Shown: positions 42,012 to 50,793, numbered from the stretch's first letter. The stretch: 64,000 bases of DNA from Wenjunlia tyrosinilytica (GCF_014646055.1 NZ_BMMS01000014.1:62001-126000), one strand, 5' to 3'. Translations and numbers: made by a program. The notes: a model not told the origin generated them from the letters alone.

Positions 42012-42638
42012 ATGGCCGAATCCGCCGCGGACCCCGGGCCCCGGTCGCGTCCCCGCAAGCGCGTGGGATACGGCGAGGGGCGCGAGGCGCTGCTGACCGC
42101 GGCCGTGCGCGTGGTGGCCCGGCGGGGTCTGCGTCATCTGACGTACCGCGCCGTCGCGCAGGAGGCCGGGGTCACCCACGGCCTGGTCGTGCACCACTTC
42201 GGCTCCCGCGACGCGCTGATCGAGGAGGCCCTGGCCCACGCCGTGCGGATCAGCCTGAGCAGCGCCGCGCTCGAACCGGGGACCGGCATGGTCGACGACT
42301 TCTCCACCGGGCTGTCCGAGATGGTCGAGGCGGACCCGGACACCCAGCTCTTCCAGTACGAGCTCCTGCTCGAGTCGCGGCGCCGGCCGGATCTGCTGCC
42401 GCAGGTGCGCCGGCTGTACGAGGAGTACTTCGGCGCCACCGAGCGGGAGCTGTCACGGATGCTGCCGGCCGGGGCGACACCGGCCCTTGTGCAACTGGTC
42501 TTCTCGGCCCTGGACGGCCTGGTCCTGCACCAGCTGACCCTGGGGGAGCGGGAGTCGACGAACGCTGCCCTCGAGGAGTTGCGGTCGCTGCTGCGGCTGC
42601 TCGACGCGGACGCTCCCCCAGCGGACCGCAGCCCCTGA
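42012..42638 (+). CDS. TetR-family regulator of the catabolic cluster
   Basis: The 208-residue protein has an HTH at about residues 20-65 (GREALLTAAVRVVARRGLRH, then YRAVAQEAGVTHGLVVHHFG) and a helical ligand-binding domain. It is the only regulator gene in the cluster and lies 41 bp after the FAH-family gene, so it is probably cotranscribed. It is the natural candidate to bind the GTTTGGA-N-TCAAAC operators, but a regulator encoded elsewhere is possible. The stop codon is the first unit of a tandem array. Confidence 0.88.
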   Translation: MAESAADPGPRSRPRKRVGYGEGREALLTAAVRVVARRGLRHLTYRAVAQEAGVTHGLVVHHFGSRDALIEEALAHAVRISLSSAALEPGTGMVDDFSTGLSEMVEADPDTQLFQYELLLESRRRPDLLPQVRRLYEEYFGATERELSRMLPAGATPALVQLVFSALDGLVLHQLTLGERESTNAALEELRSLLRLLDADAPPADRSP

Positions 42639-42770
42639 GCGAGCCGCAGCCGCAGCCCCTGAGCGGACAGGGCCCCAGCCCCTGAGCGAGCCGCAGCCGC
42701 AGCCCCTGAGCGGACAGGGCCCCAGCCCCTGAGCGAGCCCCAGCCCCAGCCCCTGAGCGGACCGCACAGT
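42631..42770 (+). repeat. Alternating 24/23-bp tandem repeat starting at the TetR stop codon, six units
   Basis: GCCCCTGAGCG starts at 42631, 42655, 42678, 42702, 42725 and 42749. Units alternate between a GAGCCGCAGCCGCA tail and a GACAGGGCCCCA tail, giving a 47-bp higher-order repeat. The first TGA is the stop of the TetR gene (42636-42638). Confidence 0.9.
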
Positions 42771-42796
42771 GCGGATCGCGGTCGGGTCACGCGGTC

Positions 42797-42893
42797 GTAA
42801 GGAATCAAACAATCCGCCGGATTCCTTGCCGCACCCCCTTGCCGTACGGACCGTTCCGGCCCACCATGAGGCAACTCGTTTGGATGTAAACGA
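42797..42893 (+). promoter_or_regulatory. Operators upstream of the APC permease gene
   Basis: TCGTTT-GGATGT-AAACGA (42876-42893) is a perfect 6-bp-arm dyad of the regulon type. A second related half-site GGAATCAAAC (42801-42810) overlaps the inverted repeat AAGGAATC/GATTCCTT (42799-42827). No convincing -10/-35 pair could be placed. Confidence 0.55.
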
Positions 42894-42971
42894 CAAACTC
42901 CCGGAGCCTCTCCGCGAATCCCCCGCGAACCCCCGCGCTATCCTTCCTCCCCTGAACAGCAGGTGAACGGT

Positions 42972-44438
42972 ATGGACACTTCGACGACCGCCGACCGGCA
43001 CGGAGCCAAGGGTGACGCCCCCGCGGCCGCCGGCTCCCTCAAACGCGACGCACTCGGCGTCCTGGGCATCCTTTTCTTCGTACTGTCCGCGCAGGCACCG
43101 CTGACCGGTATCGCCGGAGCGGTCCCCATCGCCGTCGCGATCGGCAACGGCACCGGTGTCCCGGCCGCCTACCTGGCGGCGGGCGCGATCGTCCTGGTGT
43201 TCTCCGTCGGCTTTGTCGCCATGAGCCGCTATGTCGTGGACGCGGGCGCCTTCTACCGGTACATCGGCAAGGGGCTCGGCCGGACGACCGGCTCCAGCAG
43301 CGCCGGGGTCGCCCTCTTCGCCTACAGCACCATCCAGGCCGCCATGTACGGGCTCTACGGCGCGATCGTCAACGGGCTCGCCGTCACCCATCTGGGCCTC
43401 GATGTGCCCTGGTGGGCGATCGCCCTCGGCACCATGGCGGTCGTGCAGGTCCTCGGCGCCGCCGGGATCGAGATGGGGGCCAAGGTCCTGGCGGTCTTCG
43501 TGATCGCCGAGACCGGCATCCTCCTCGTCTTCGGAATCGTCAGCCTCGTCAAGGGCGGCGGCCCCGAAGGGCTCGGATTCGCGCACAGCTTCTCGCCGGC
43601 GTCGGCCCTGGACGGCGCCCCCGGTGTGGCGCTGATGTTCGCGATCGCCTCGATGTTCGGCTTCGAGGCCACCGCGATCTACGGCGAGGAGGCACGCGAG
43701 CCGAGCCGGACCGTCCCGCGCGCCACCTACCTCTCGGTCGGCCTGATCACCGCCTTCTTCGCCTTCATCTCCTGGATGCTGGTCTCCTCGTACGGCGCCT
43801 CCAAGGCCACCGCGGCGGCGGGGACGGCGTTGGCGAACGGTGACACCACCTCGTTCGTCTTCGCCCCGATCGGTGACCGGCTCGGCGCCTGGACCGGCGA
43901 CGTGCTGCCCTTCCTGCTGGCCACCTCGCTCTTCGCGGGCATCCTCGCCTTCCACAACTCCGCCAACCGCTATCTGTTCGCCCTGGGGCGCGAGGGCCTG
44001 CTGCCGAGGTCGCTCAGCTCCCTCAACAGCCGCCAGGCGCCCCGCACGGCCGGAGTCGTGCAGACGGGTGTGTCCGTGGTCCTGGTCGTCCCGTTCGCGC
44101 TGGCCGGCAAGGACCCGGTGCTGAGCCTGTTCTCCTGGGCCAGCGGGGTCGCGGTGCTGGCGATCATGACGCTGTACTTCCTGACCTCGGTCTCCGTGGT
44201 CGTCTTCTTCCGCCGCGAGCGGTACGACAACCGGGTGTGGAACACACTGGTCGCCCCCGTCCTGGGCGCGCTGGGGATCGCGGGTGCCATCTGGGTCATC
44301 CTCGCCAACTTCACCACCCTCATCGGCGGCGACCGCATCACCGCCACCTGGCTGGCGCTCACCGTGCCGGGCGTCCTTGCGCTGTGCGCGGCGCTGACCC
44401 GGCTTCCGCACGCGCGGCGGGCGCTGTCGCAGGACTGA
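42972..44438 (+). CDS. APC-family amino acid/amine permease (PuuP-like)
   Basis: The 488-residue protein has twelve predicted helices. It starts with ALGVLGILFFVLSAQAPLTG, which corresponds to the APC substrate-binding unwound helix, followed by SRYVVDAGAFYRYIGKGLG and ASMFGFEATAIYGEEAREPS, the conserved E-AR-P motif of the family. It should import the amine or amino acid consumed by the pathway by proton symport. ATG 42972 (AGGTGA upstream) is preferred to GTG 42963. It carries its own regulon operator. Confidence 0.9.
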   Translation: MDTSTTADRHGAKGDAPAAAGSLKRDALGVLGILFFVLSAQAPLTGIAGAVPIAVAIGNGTGVPAAYLAAGAIVLVFSVGFVAMSRYVVDAGAFYRYIGKGLGRTTGSSSAGVALFAYSTIQAAMYGLYGAIVNGLAVTHLGLDVPWWAIALGTMAVVQVLGAAGIEMGAKVLAVFVIAETGILLVFGIVSLVKGGGPEGLGFAHSFSPASALDGAPGVALMFAIASMFGFEATAIYGEEAREPSRTVPRATYLSVGLITAFFAFISWMLVSSYGASKATAAAGTALANGDTTSFVFAPIGDRLGAWTGDVLPFLLATSLFAGILAFHNSANRYLFALGREGLLPRSLSSLNSRQAPRTAGVVQTGVSVVLVVPFALAGKDPVLSLFSWASGVAVLAIMTLYFLTSVSVVVFFRRERYDNRVWNTLVAPVLGALGIAGAIWVILANFTTLIGGDRITATWLALTVPGVLALCAALTRLPHARRALSQD

Positions 44439-44452
44439 CCGGGCGCACAAGA

Positions 44453-44486
44453 GCGCGGCCGGGGCCCCGGCGGGTCCCGGCCGCGC
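44453..44486. terminator. Hairpin between convergent permease and hydrolase genes
   Basis: GCGCGGCCGGG (44453-44463) pairs with CCCGGCCGCGC (44476-44486), 12-nt loop, 15 bp after the permease stop. Confidence 0.65.
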
Positions 44487-44538
44487 GGGTGCGAGCGATC
44501 GGCCCCCGGCCGTGCCCGTATCCGTACGCGTCGCTCCT

Positions 44539-45270
44539 TCAGCGGCGGTGGTCGCGGGCAGCCGTGACGAGGGCGTTGAAGAGCCCCTGCTGGGCCGGGT
44601 CCCGATGGGCGGTGTCCTCGGGATGCCACTGGACGGCGGTGAACCAGCCGGGAGCCCCCGACAGCTCGAGCGCTTCAACGGTGCCGTCGGCGGCCCGCGC
44701 GGTGACGGTCAGGCCGTCCCCGGTACGCCCCAGTCGCTGGTGGTGGTAGCAGGACGCCTCGGCCTTGCCGACGCCGGCCGCCCGCTCGAGGAGCGAGCCC
44801 CGGCGAATCGCCACGGGGTGGAGGAGGTGGCGGTGCTCGTGCTCCGGGCCGCCCATGTCCTGCTGCAGTGTGCCGCCGAGCGCGACATTGACGACCTGGA
44901 GTCCCCGGCAGATCGCGAGCAGCGGCAGCCCCGTGGCGAGAGCGCTGCGTGCGGCCTCCAGGTCGAAGCCGTCCTGCTCGTCGTCGACGTCGTAGACGCT
45001 CTCGTGTGCCTCGGTGTCCCCGTAGCGGCGCGGGGCGAGGTCGCCGCCACCGGGCAGCAGGACGCCGTCGAACCGGGCGAGTCGGGCGGCCACCTCGGCG
45101 GGGTCGGCGGTGCCCCCGGGGGCGTGCGGGTGGATGGTCGCCGGCTCGCCGCCCGCCCGCCAGACCGCCTCGACCAGGGCCCGGGCATTGACCTCGGCGG
45201 CGAAGCGCAGCGCGGAGGTCGAGGCGGCGAAGCGGGCCGGGATCGCGATCAGGGGCCTGGACGCCGTCAC
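44539..45270 (-). CDS. Class I glutamine amidotransferase-like hydrolase (PuuD type)
   Basis: The 243-residue protein has the nucleophile elbow LLAICRGLQVVN (Cys121) and the His216/Glu218 pair in AVQWHPED. This is the layout of gamma-glutamyl-gamma-aminobutyrate hydrolase PuuD and its relatives. It would remove the glutamate that the GS-like enzyme attached, releasing the oxidised product. The GTG start overlaps the stop of the aldehyde dehydrogenase gene by 4 bp, so the two are coupled, as in Puu-type pathways. Confidence 0.9.
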   Translation of the reverse strand: MTASRPLIAIPARFAASTSALRFAAEVNARALVEAVWRAGGEPATIHPHAPGGTADPAEVAARLARFDGVLLPGGGDLAPRRYGDTEAHESVYDVDDEQDGFDLEAARSALATGLPLLAICRGLQVVNVALGGTLQQDMGGPEHEHRHLLHPVAIRRGSLLERAAGVGKAEASCYHHQRLGRTGDGLTVTARAADGTVEALELSGAPGWFTAVQWHPEDTAHRDPAQQGLFNALVTAARDHRR

Positions 45271-46757
45271 AGCTGGATCCAGGTGGTCTTGAGCTCGGTG
45301 TACTTCTGCAACGCGTGCGCCGACTTGTCACGGCCGTTGCCGGACTGCTTCATACCGCCGAAGGGGACGGTCAGGTCCCCCTCCTCGTAGCAGTTGACCC
45401 AGACCGTCCCGGCCTTCAGGGCGCGGGAGACACGGTGGGCGGTGCTCAGGTCGGAGGTCCACAGCCCGGCCGCCAGGCCGTACTCGGTGGCGTTGGCCAG
45501 CGCGACCGCTTCGTCGAGGTCGTCGAAGGTGAGCACGGACAGCACCGGCCCGAAGATCTCCTCGCGGGCGAGGCGCGAGCCGGGGGCCACCCGGTCGAAG
45601 ACGGTCGGCTCCAGGTAGCTGCCGCCCAGGTCGGTGGCGGCGCGGGCGCCACCGGTGCGCAGGCGGGAGCCCTCGTCGACGCCGGTGCCGATGTGGCCGA
45701 GCACCTTCGCGAGATGGCGCTCGCCGACGAGAGCGCCCATCTCGGTGGCCGGGTCGAGCGGGTCGCCGACCCGCAGGGCGCGGGCTCGTTCCACGACGGC
45801 TTCGGTGACGCGCTCGGCTATCGAGGAATGCACCAGCAGACGGGAAGGGGCGGTGCACATCTCGCCCTGGTTGAAGAAGATCCCCCAGGCGGCGGTGGCC
45901 GCGGCGCGGTCGAGGTCGGGGGCGTCGGGGAGGACGATGTTCGGCGACTTGCCGCCGAGCTCCAGCCAGACGCGCTTGAGATTGGAGTCCGCCGCGTAGT
46001 GCAGGAAGTGGCGCCCGACGGCGGTGGACCCGGTGAAGGCGAGCACATCGACATCGGGGTGCAGGCCGATCGCCCGCCCGGCGGTGGGCCCGTCGCCGGA
46101 GACGACGTTCAGCACGCCCGGCGGCAGCCCGGCCTCGGTCGCCAGCCGTGCGAGCGAGAGCCCGGACAGCGGTGAGCACTCGGACGGCTTCAGCACGACC
46201 GTGCAGCCGGCGGCCAGGGCCGGGGCCACCTTCCAGGAGGCGAGGGTCAGCGGGAAGTTCCACGGGACGACGGCGCCGACCACGCCGGCGGGCTCACGGG
46301 TGACCAGGGCGAGCGCGTCGGGGCGGACATGCGGGGACTCGTCGGTGAGCTTGTCGGCCAGTTGCCCGTACCAGCGGAACGTGGTGATCGCGGCGCGCAG
46401 CTCGATGTCGTAGGCGTCGGTGATGGGCTTTCCCATCTCCAGGCTGACGGTGAGGGCGAGCGCGTCCCGCCGCTCCTCCAGCAGCTCGGCGATCCTCAGC
46501 AGCACCCGTCCCCGGTCCGCGGGTGCCAGGCGTGGCCACGGTCCGGAGTCGAAGGCGCGCCGGGCGGCGGCCACGGCGAGATCCACCTCGGCGGTCCCGG
46601 CATCGGCCACGTCGGTCAGCACCTGTCCGTCACGGGGTGAGACAACCGCGAAGGCGGCTCCGCCTCCGGGCTCGTCCACGCCGTCGATGTGGTGCTGATC
46701 GGGCAGGTCCAGCAATGCGGCACAACGCAGCCAGTCATCGCGGGTGACATCCACCAT
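45267..46757 (-). CDS. Aldehyde dehydrogenase (PuuC-like)
   Basis: The 496-residue enzyme has Glu266 in LELGGKSPN and catalytic Cys301 in GEMCTAPSRLL, with PWNFPLTLASWKVAPALAAG and FTGSTAVGRHFL for cofactor binding. It resembles gamma-glutamyl-gamma-aminobutyraldehyde dehydrogenases (PuuC/AldH). ATG 46757 has GGAGG 5 bp upstream and is preferred to the ATG four codons earlier. First gene of a two-gene operon with the PuuD-like hydrolase, under its own regulon operator. Confidence 0.9.
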   Translation of the reverse strand: MVDVTRDDWLRCAALLDLPDQHHIDGVDEPGGGAAFAVVSPRDGQVLTDVADAGTAEVDLAVAAARRAFDSGPWPRLAPADRGRVLLRIAELLEERRDALALTVSLEMGKPITDAYDIELRAAITTFRWYGQLADKLTDESPHVRPDALALVTREPAGVVGAVVPWNFPLTLASWKVAPALAAGCTVVLKPSECSPLSGLSLARLATEAGLPPGVLNVVSGDGPTAGRAIGLHPDVDVLAFTGSTAVGRHFLHYAADSNLKRVWLELGGKSPNIVLPDAPDLDRAAATAAWGIFFNQGEMCTAPSRLLVHSSIAERVTEAVVERARALRVGDPLDPATEMGALVGERHLAKVLGHIGTGVDEGSRLRTGGARAATDLGGSYLEPTVFDRVAPGSRLAREEIFGPVLSVLTFDDLDEAVALANATEYGLAAGLWTSDLSTAHRVSRALKAGTVWVNCYEEGDLTVPFGGMKQSGNGRDKSAHALQKYTELKTTWIQL

Positions 46758-46786
46758 CAGGGCCTCCATGTCCCACCCTCATTTCA

Positions 46787-46827
46787 TTTGAGTCCAAACA
46801 ATATGGGTGCGGGCGGGGGCTGGGCAA
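46787..46827 (-). promoter_or_regulatory. Promoter and operator of the aldehyde dehydrogenase-PuuD operon
   Basis: On the minus strand TTGCCC (46827-46822), 18 bp, TATTGT (46803-46798). GTTTGGACTCAAAT (46799-46786) overlaps the -10 and transcription start, as at 36190 and 36284. Confidence 0.65.
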
Positions 46828-47032
46828 GGCGGTGGGCGGCGAAGGCGGGGGAGCGCGGACGCCGGGCAAGGTGTGGGGGAGCGGGAGCGCGGGCGGGACT
46901 GGTGAGGCGGCGAAGGCGGGGGAGTGCCCCGCGCGGGGGTGGCCATCGCCGGGTCGGGGTGACCCCGCGCGAGCGCCACGGGAAATGAATTCGCCTCATG
47001 GGCGGCCGGTGCCGTAGAGTTCACAGCACCGA

Positions 47033-47109
47033 CGCGGGGTGGAGCAGCTCGGTAGCTCGCTGGGCTCATAACCCAGAGGTCGCAGGTTCAAATCCTGTCC
47101 CCGCTACCA
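47033..47109 (+). tRNA. Initiator tRNA-fMet (CAT)
   Basis: The full cloverleaf folds: acceptor CGCGGGG with CCCCGCT, anticodon stem CTGGG/CCCAG around CTCATAA (anticodon 47067-47069), T-arm GCAGG-TTCAAAT-CCTGT and an encoded CCA. The unpaired 1:72 position (C opposite T) and the three G:C pairs of the anticodon stem are initiator hallmarks. Confidence 0.97.
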
Positions 47110-47111
47110 CG

Positions 47112-47147
47112 ACGCAGGGCCCGGCACACTCGTGCCGGGCCCTGCGT
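47112..47147 (+). terminator. Strong terminator of tRNA-fMet
   Basis: A perfect 16-bp stem (47112-47127 with 47132-47147, core GCAGGGCCCGGCAC) and a 4-nt loop start 3 bp after the tRNA and are followed by TT. Confidence 0.9.
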
Positions 47148-47207
47148 GTTTCACGGCGAGTCCCGGCCGGGCCGCTCCGCCGAGGTGCGAGGGCGACGAG
47201 CACGTCA

Positions 47208-47297
47208 GGTCCACGAGGTCCACGAGGTCCACCGGGGCCGGCGGGTCCACCAGGTCCGACGGGTTCGACGGGTCCGACGGGTCCGACGGGTCCGTGA
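47208..47297 (+). repeat. 9-bp tandem repeat, ten copies
   Basis: GGTCCACGA, GGTCCACCA and GGTCCGACG units recur every 9 bp from 47208 to 47297. In one frame they spell collagen-like Gly-Pro-x, but that frame runs back through the tRNA and is not a gene. The array lies between the tRNA terminator and the next gene. Confidence 0.85.
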
Positions 47298-47360
47298 CGG
47301 AATGTCCCCTTACGATGCATCTGTGGATCTCGACCACACACGCCCGTACGGGGCCGCGCC

Positions 47361-48989
47361 GTGAAGACCCGGGCGCGGTCCGGCCCGGGCGGGGCCGAGG
47401 GCAGTGAGCCGTCCGCCCCCGGTGCGGCTTCGGGCGACGCGATCGGCCGCACTCGCGCGACAGCCCGGCTCTCCCGACTGTGCCGCGATACCGCGTACCG
47501 GGCGGTCCTGGTGGCAGCGCTCCTCGTCGTCGTGCTGCTCTCGCTGATGGTCGTCCGCCTGCCGTGGGCCGGAGACCTGGGCATGCACGCGGCGGTGCTC
47601 GAACGGCTCATCGCCCACCCCGCGCATCCGGGCAATCCGCTGGTCGACGCCGACACCCCGAGCCCCTACTACTCTCCATGGACCGTGGCGCTGGCACTGC
47701 TCGCCCGTGCCACCGGGGCGACGACCTTCCAAACACTGCGCATCGCCGCCCTGATCGACCTGGTCCTCCTGGTGAGCGGTCTGCGCCTGTATGTGCGCAC
47801 CTTCACCAGGCGGCGCTGGGCGCTCCCGCTGGCCGTGCTCTGTCCGACCCTGCTCTGCGGCGTCCGACTGTTCACCTGGAGCGGGTACCCCGGCCTGACC
47901 TCGCTGTCCCTGTGCCTCGCCTATCCGAGCACCTTCGCCCTGGGCCTCTCCTTCCATCTGTGGGCCCTGGTGCGCCGAGCGCTGCGCGACGGATGGCGGC
48001 TGCCCGGGTATCTCGGACCGGGTCTGATGCTCGCCGTCATCGCCTCGAGTCATCAGTTCACCGGGGTCGTCGCGGTGCTCGGGGTGCTGGGCGTCGTCCT
48101 GGGTGCCCGGCCGCGGCCGAGCCGGCGGGTGTGGCCGCGGCTTGCCGCCGGGGCCGTCCTGGCCCTGGTGGTCCTGGGGGCCTGGCCGTACTACTCCTTC
48201 TTCTCCCTGCTCACGGTCGGCGGTCTCGAGGAGATCCACCGGCCGCTCTACCAGCACCTTCTTGCCCACTTCGGACTGGTGCTGCTGGGCGTGGCGGCAC
48301 TGACGGTGCGGTTTCGCAGGGACCGCCGCGATCCGCTGGTGCTGTTCTTCGCCCTTGGCGCGCTGGTGTACACGGCGGGCGGACTGACCGCCCACTGGTC
48401 CTGGGGCCGGGTCCAGCCCGCGATGCTCATCCCCGCCCAGATCGCGCTGGCCGTCGAGGTCGCGGGTGCGAGCGGCCGAGCGGTCCGCCGGGTACTCACC
48501 CCGCTGACCGCTGCGGCGCTGCTGGTGGGAGCCTGGGTCCAGGCGGGCACCTTGGGCTATGTCCTCCGCGAGGACGCCGTCCCGCCGGTGCTCCGGGGCG
48601 TCCCCGCCCAGAAGGCCTGGCGGGGGTACGGCTGGCTGGACGGGCGGGTGGCCGACGGCGACACGGTCATGACCAAGGACTACTTCGCCCAGCGGATGAT
48701 CCCCGCGTACGGCCCCTACACCGTCGCCCCCGCCTACCCCGACTTCTTCCTGCCCGACGAGCGGCAGCGCCACCACGACGTGGAACGCTACTTCGCCGAC
48801 GGGACACCGCGCCGGGAGCGTGCGGCCATCCTGGCGAAGTACCACGTGCGGTGGATCGTGAGCCGCCCCGGCGACGGCGGCCTCGCGCCCGACGACCCGG
48901 CGGTGCGGCTTGTGGAGCGAGGTCCCCGGCACGAGCAGCTGCTGAGGTTCCTGGGCGGCACGCCCCGGGAGGGCCGCGCGGCGCGGTAG
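47361..48989 (+). CDS. Polytopic membrane protein, GT-C glycosyltransferase type
   Basis: The 542-residue protein has a short charged N-terminus, about ten hydrophobic helices, and a soluble C-terminal domain (from about residue 410: LDGRVADGDTVMTKDYFAQR, then YHVRWIVSRPGDGG). The first extracytoplasmic loop carries PWAGDLGMHAAVLERLIAHP, with the Asp and His typical of GT-C catalytic loops, and TPSPYYSPWTVALALLARA. Such proteins use polyprenyl-phosphate sugars outside the membrane. Start GTG 47361. It converges on two genes for a teichoic-acid-like polymer. I cannot name the sugar or acceptor. Confidence 0.75.
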   Translation: MKTRARSGPGGAEGSEPSAPGAASGDAIGRTRATARLSRLCRDTAYRAVLVAALLVVVLLSLMVVRLPWAGDLGMHAAVLERLIAHPAHPGNPLVDADTPSPYYSPWTVALALLARATGATTFQTLRIAALIDLVLLVSGLRLYVRTFTRRRWALPLAVLCPTLLCGVRLFTWSGYPGLTSLSLCLAYPSTFALGLSFHLWALVRRALRDGWRLPGYLGPGLMLAVIASSHQFTGVVAVLGVLGVVLGARPRPSRRVWPRLAAGAVLALVVLGAWPYYSFFSLLTVGGLEEIHRPLYQHLLAHFGLVLLGVAALTVRFRRDRRDPLVLFFALGALVYTAGGLTAHWSWGRVQPAMLIPAQIALAVEVAGASGRAVRRVLTPLTAAALLVGAWVQAGTLGYVLREDAVPPVLRGVPAQKAWRGYGWLDGRVADGDTVMTKDYFAQRMIPAYGPYTVAPAYPDFFLPDERQRHHDVERYFADGTPRRERAAILAKYHVRWIVSRPGDGGLAPDDPAVRLVERGPRHEQLLRFLGGTPREGRAAR

Positions 48990-49066
48990 ACGCCGTCAGC
49001 GCTCCCACCGCTCCCACCGCTCCCAGCGTGCTCAGCGTGTTCAGCGCCGTTGGGGCTTCGCGGCCG

Positions 49067-50746
49067 TCAGCGCACCAGGCTGCGCATCAGCGCCCGGGTC
49101 CGCTTCAGCCGCGGGCCCACGGTCCGGCGCAGGGCCGGCAGATACGGCTCGGCCGTCGCCAGCAGGCCACTGCGCTGCCAGACCACCTGGAGCCGGCCGC
49201 TGCCCCGGCCCTCCGGTTCGACGGTGACGAGGTGTTCGCTCGCGGGCCTGCCCTGCGTGACCAGCCGGTGGAAGGCGGGAAAGGAGAGCGGAGCCAGCAG
49301 CGGCCCCGTGTGGTAGCGCCGGTGCCGCCCGATGGACAGCACGGGGTGGCGCGCCCCGCTGAAGCCGTGCAGGGGCAGCGGCACCGCTGACAGGTCGAGG
49401 GTGACGGCGCCCTCGTACAGCCCCGGCCGGATCAGTTCGAGTCTGAAGGATGTGCTCAACCGCCCGAGGGCGGCCGCCAGATGCACGGTCGCGGCCACGG
49501 GGCCCATGGGCAGGTGGAGCACCGGGTCGAACGTGCGGATGCTCAGCCGTACCTTCGCCTCGGGGAGCGGCTCGATCGATGTGATCTCGTGCCGCAGCAG
49601 CGCATGGTGGAACGCGTGGGCGCCCAGCGCCATGTCGGTCACGTCCAACTCCCGGGCGGCGCTGGGGCCGTCCGGCAGCTCGGAGCCCCAGTAGACCTTG
49701 CCCGAACCGTCCTTGACCACCTCGCGGGGGCCGACGGGACGCCCGAGCCCTCTCGCCGCGAGCCGTGCCTCCTCGTACCGTCCGCTGCGCAGCAGCTGGA
49801 TGCACACCCGCTGGTCGCGAGGGAGCCGTTCGAATGCCTCGGGGGGGAGGGTGTCCAAGTAGGGGCAGGTCGCGTCGGCGAACAACCGGATCCAGTCCGG
49901 GCCGCGGTGCGGCAGGTCCCCGGTGTACATCCTGAAGTCGTGCTTGAGGAACTTGTAGTCCTTGTCGGGCTTGATGCCCACGTGTCCGCTGCGGGCCAGG
50001 AACTCGTCGACGAGGCGGGCGACATGGACGCGGTCGCGCACATTCTCGATGCGGTGCCGCTGGTTGGAGATGGACAGCGCCTCGGCGGCCTCGTAGGGGG
50101 AGAGGTACCAGCGGTACACCGGGTCGGGGACGATCGTGAACGAGTCGGCCAGGCAGTACGCCTGCGTGGAGAACAACTGGTCCTCGTAGTGGATGCCGAG
50201 CGGGAAACGCAGGTGGTGACGGTCCAGGAACTCCTTGCGGTACATCTTGTTCGTGGACAGGTGGTCGAACAGCAGCCGGGGATGCTCCTCGATGCCGTGG
50301 ACCGTGCGCCTCTCGGTGAACAGGTGGGGGTGCCAGTGGCTGACGGTCCCGCTGTCGGTCCTCACTCGCTCGACGGCTCCCATGGCGAAGTCCAGCCGGT
50401 CGTCGGCACGCAGTGCTTCCAGCAGCACCCGGCAGGCGTCCGGCGGCAGTTCGTCGTCGCTGTCCAGGAACATCAGGAAGGGGGCGTGGGCACGTTCGAC
50501 CGCCGCGTTGCGCGGGGCGCTGCAGCCGCCGCTGTTGCGGGGCAGCCGGATATATGTGATGCGGTGGTCCCGGCGGGCCAGTTCGCACGCGACCGTCGGA
50601 GTGCTGTCCGTCGAGTGGTCGTCGCTGATGATGATCTCGACATTGCGCACGGTCTGCCGGCGCAGCGACTCCACGGCGCGGGGGAGCCGTTCGGCGTCGT
50701 TGTACACGATCACCACGAGGGTGACGTCGGGGGCTGTCAGTGCCAT
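49067..50746 (-). CDS. GT2-family glycosyltransferase with long C-terminal extension
   Basis: The 559-residue protein has an N-terminal GT-A domain (about residues 1-230): DVTLVVIVYNDAERLPRAVE, IIISDDHSTDSTPTVA, and the metal-binding FLDSDDELPP. The rest (about 330-559) is a beta-rich region (KVRLSIRTFDPVLHLPMGPV) as in teichoic acid glycosyltransferases of actinomycetes. ATG 50746 has GGAG 9 bp upstream; the frame is open far upstream only as a shadow of the next gene. It lies 47 bp downstream of the GT2-TagF gene in the same operon. Confidence 0.87.
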   Translation of the reverse strand: MALTAPDVTLVVIVYNDAERLPRAVESLRRQTVRNVEIIISDDHSTDSTPTVACELARRDHRITYIRLPRNSGGCSAPRNAAVERAHAPFLMFLDSDDELPPDACRVLLEALRADDRLDFAMGAVERVRTDSGTVSHWHPHLFTERRTVHGIEEHPRLLFDHLSTNKMYRKEFLDRHHLRFPLGIHYEDQLFSTQAYCLADSFTIVPDPVYRWYLSPYEAAEALSISNQRHRIENVRDRVHVARLVDEFLARSGHVGIKPDKDYKFLKHDFRMYTGDLPHRGPDWIRLFADATCPYLDTLPPEAFERLPRDQRVCIQLLRSGRYEEARLAARGLGRPVGPREVVKDGSGKVYWGSELPDGPSAARELDVTDMALGAHAFHHALLRHEITSIEPLPEAKVRLSIRTFDPVLHLPMGPVAATVHLAAALGRLSTSFRLELIRPGLYEGAVTLDLSAVPLPLHGFSGARHPVLSIGRHRRYHTGPLLAPLSFPAFHRLVTQGRPASEHLVTVEPEGRGSGRLQVVWQRSGLLATAEPYLPALRRTVGPRLKRTRALMRSLVR

Positions 50747-50793
50747 GGGTTCTCCTGCGCTCGGCGTGCGACCGGTCCCGCGTTCGGCGTGCG

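Noticed and set aside
46998-47297. Collagen-like GPP repeat frame
   Set aside because: The frame begins upstream of and reads through the tRNA-fMet and its terminator; the Gly-Pro pattern comes from a 9-bp non-coding tandem repeat.
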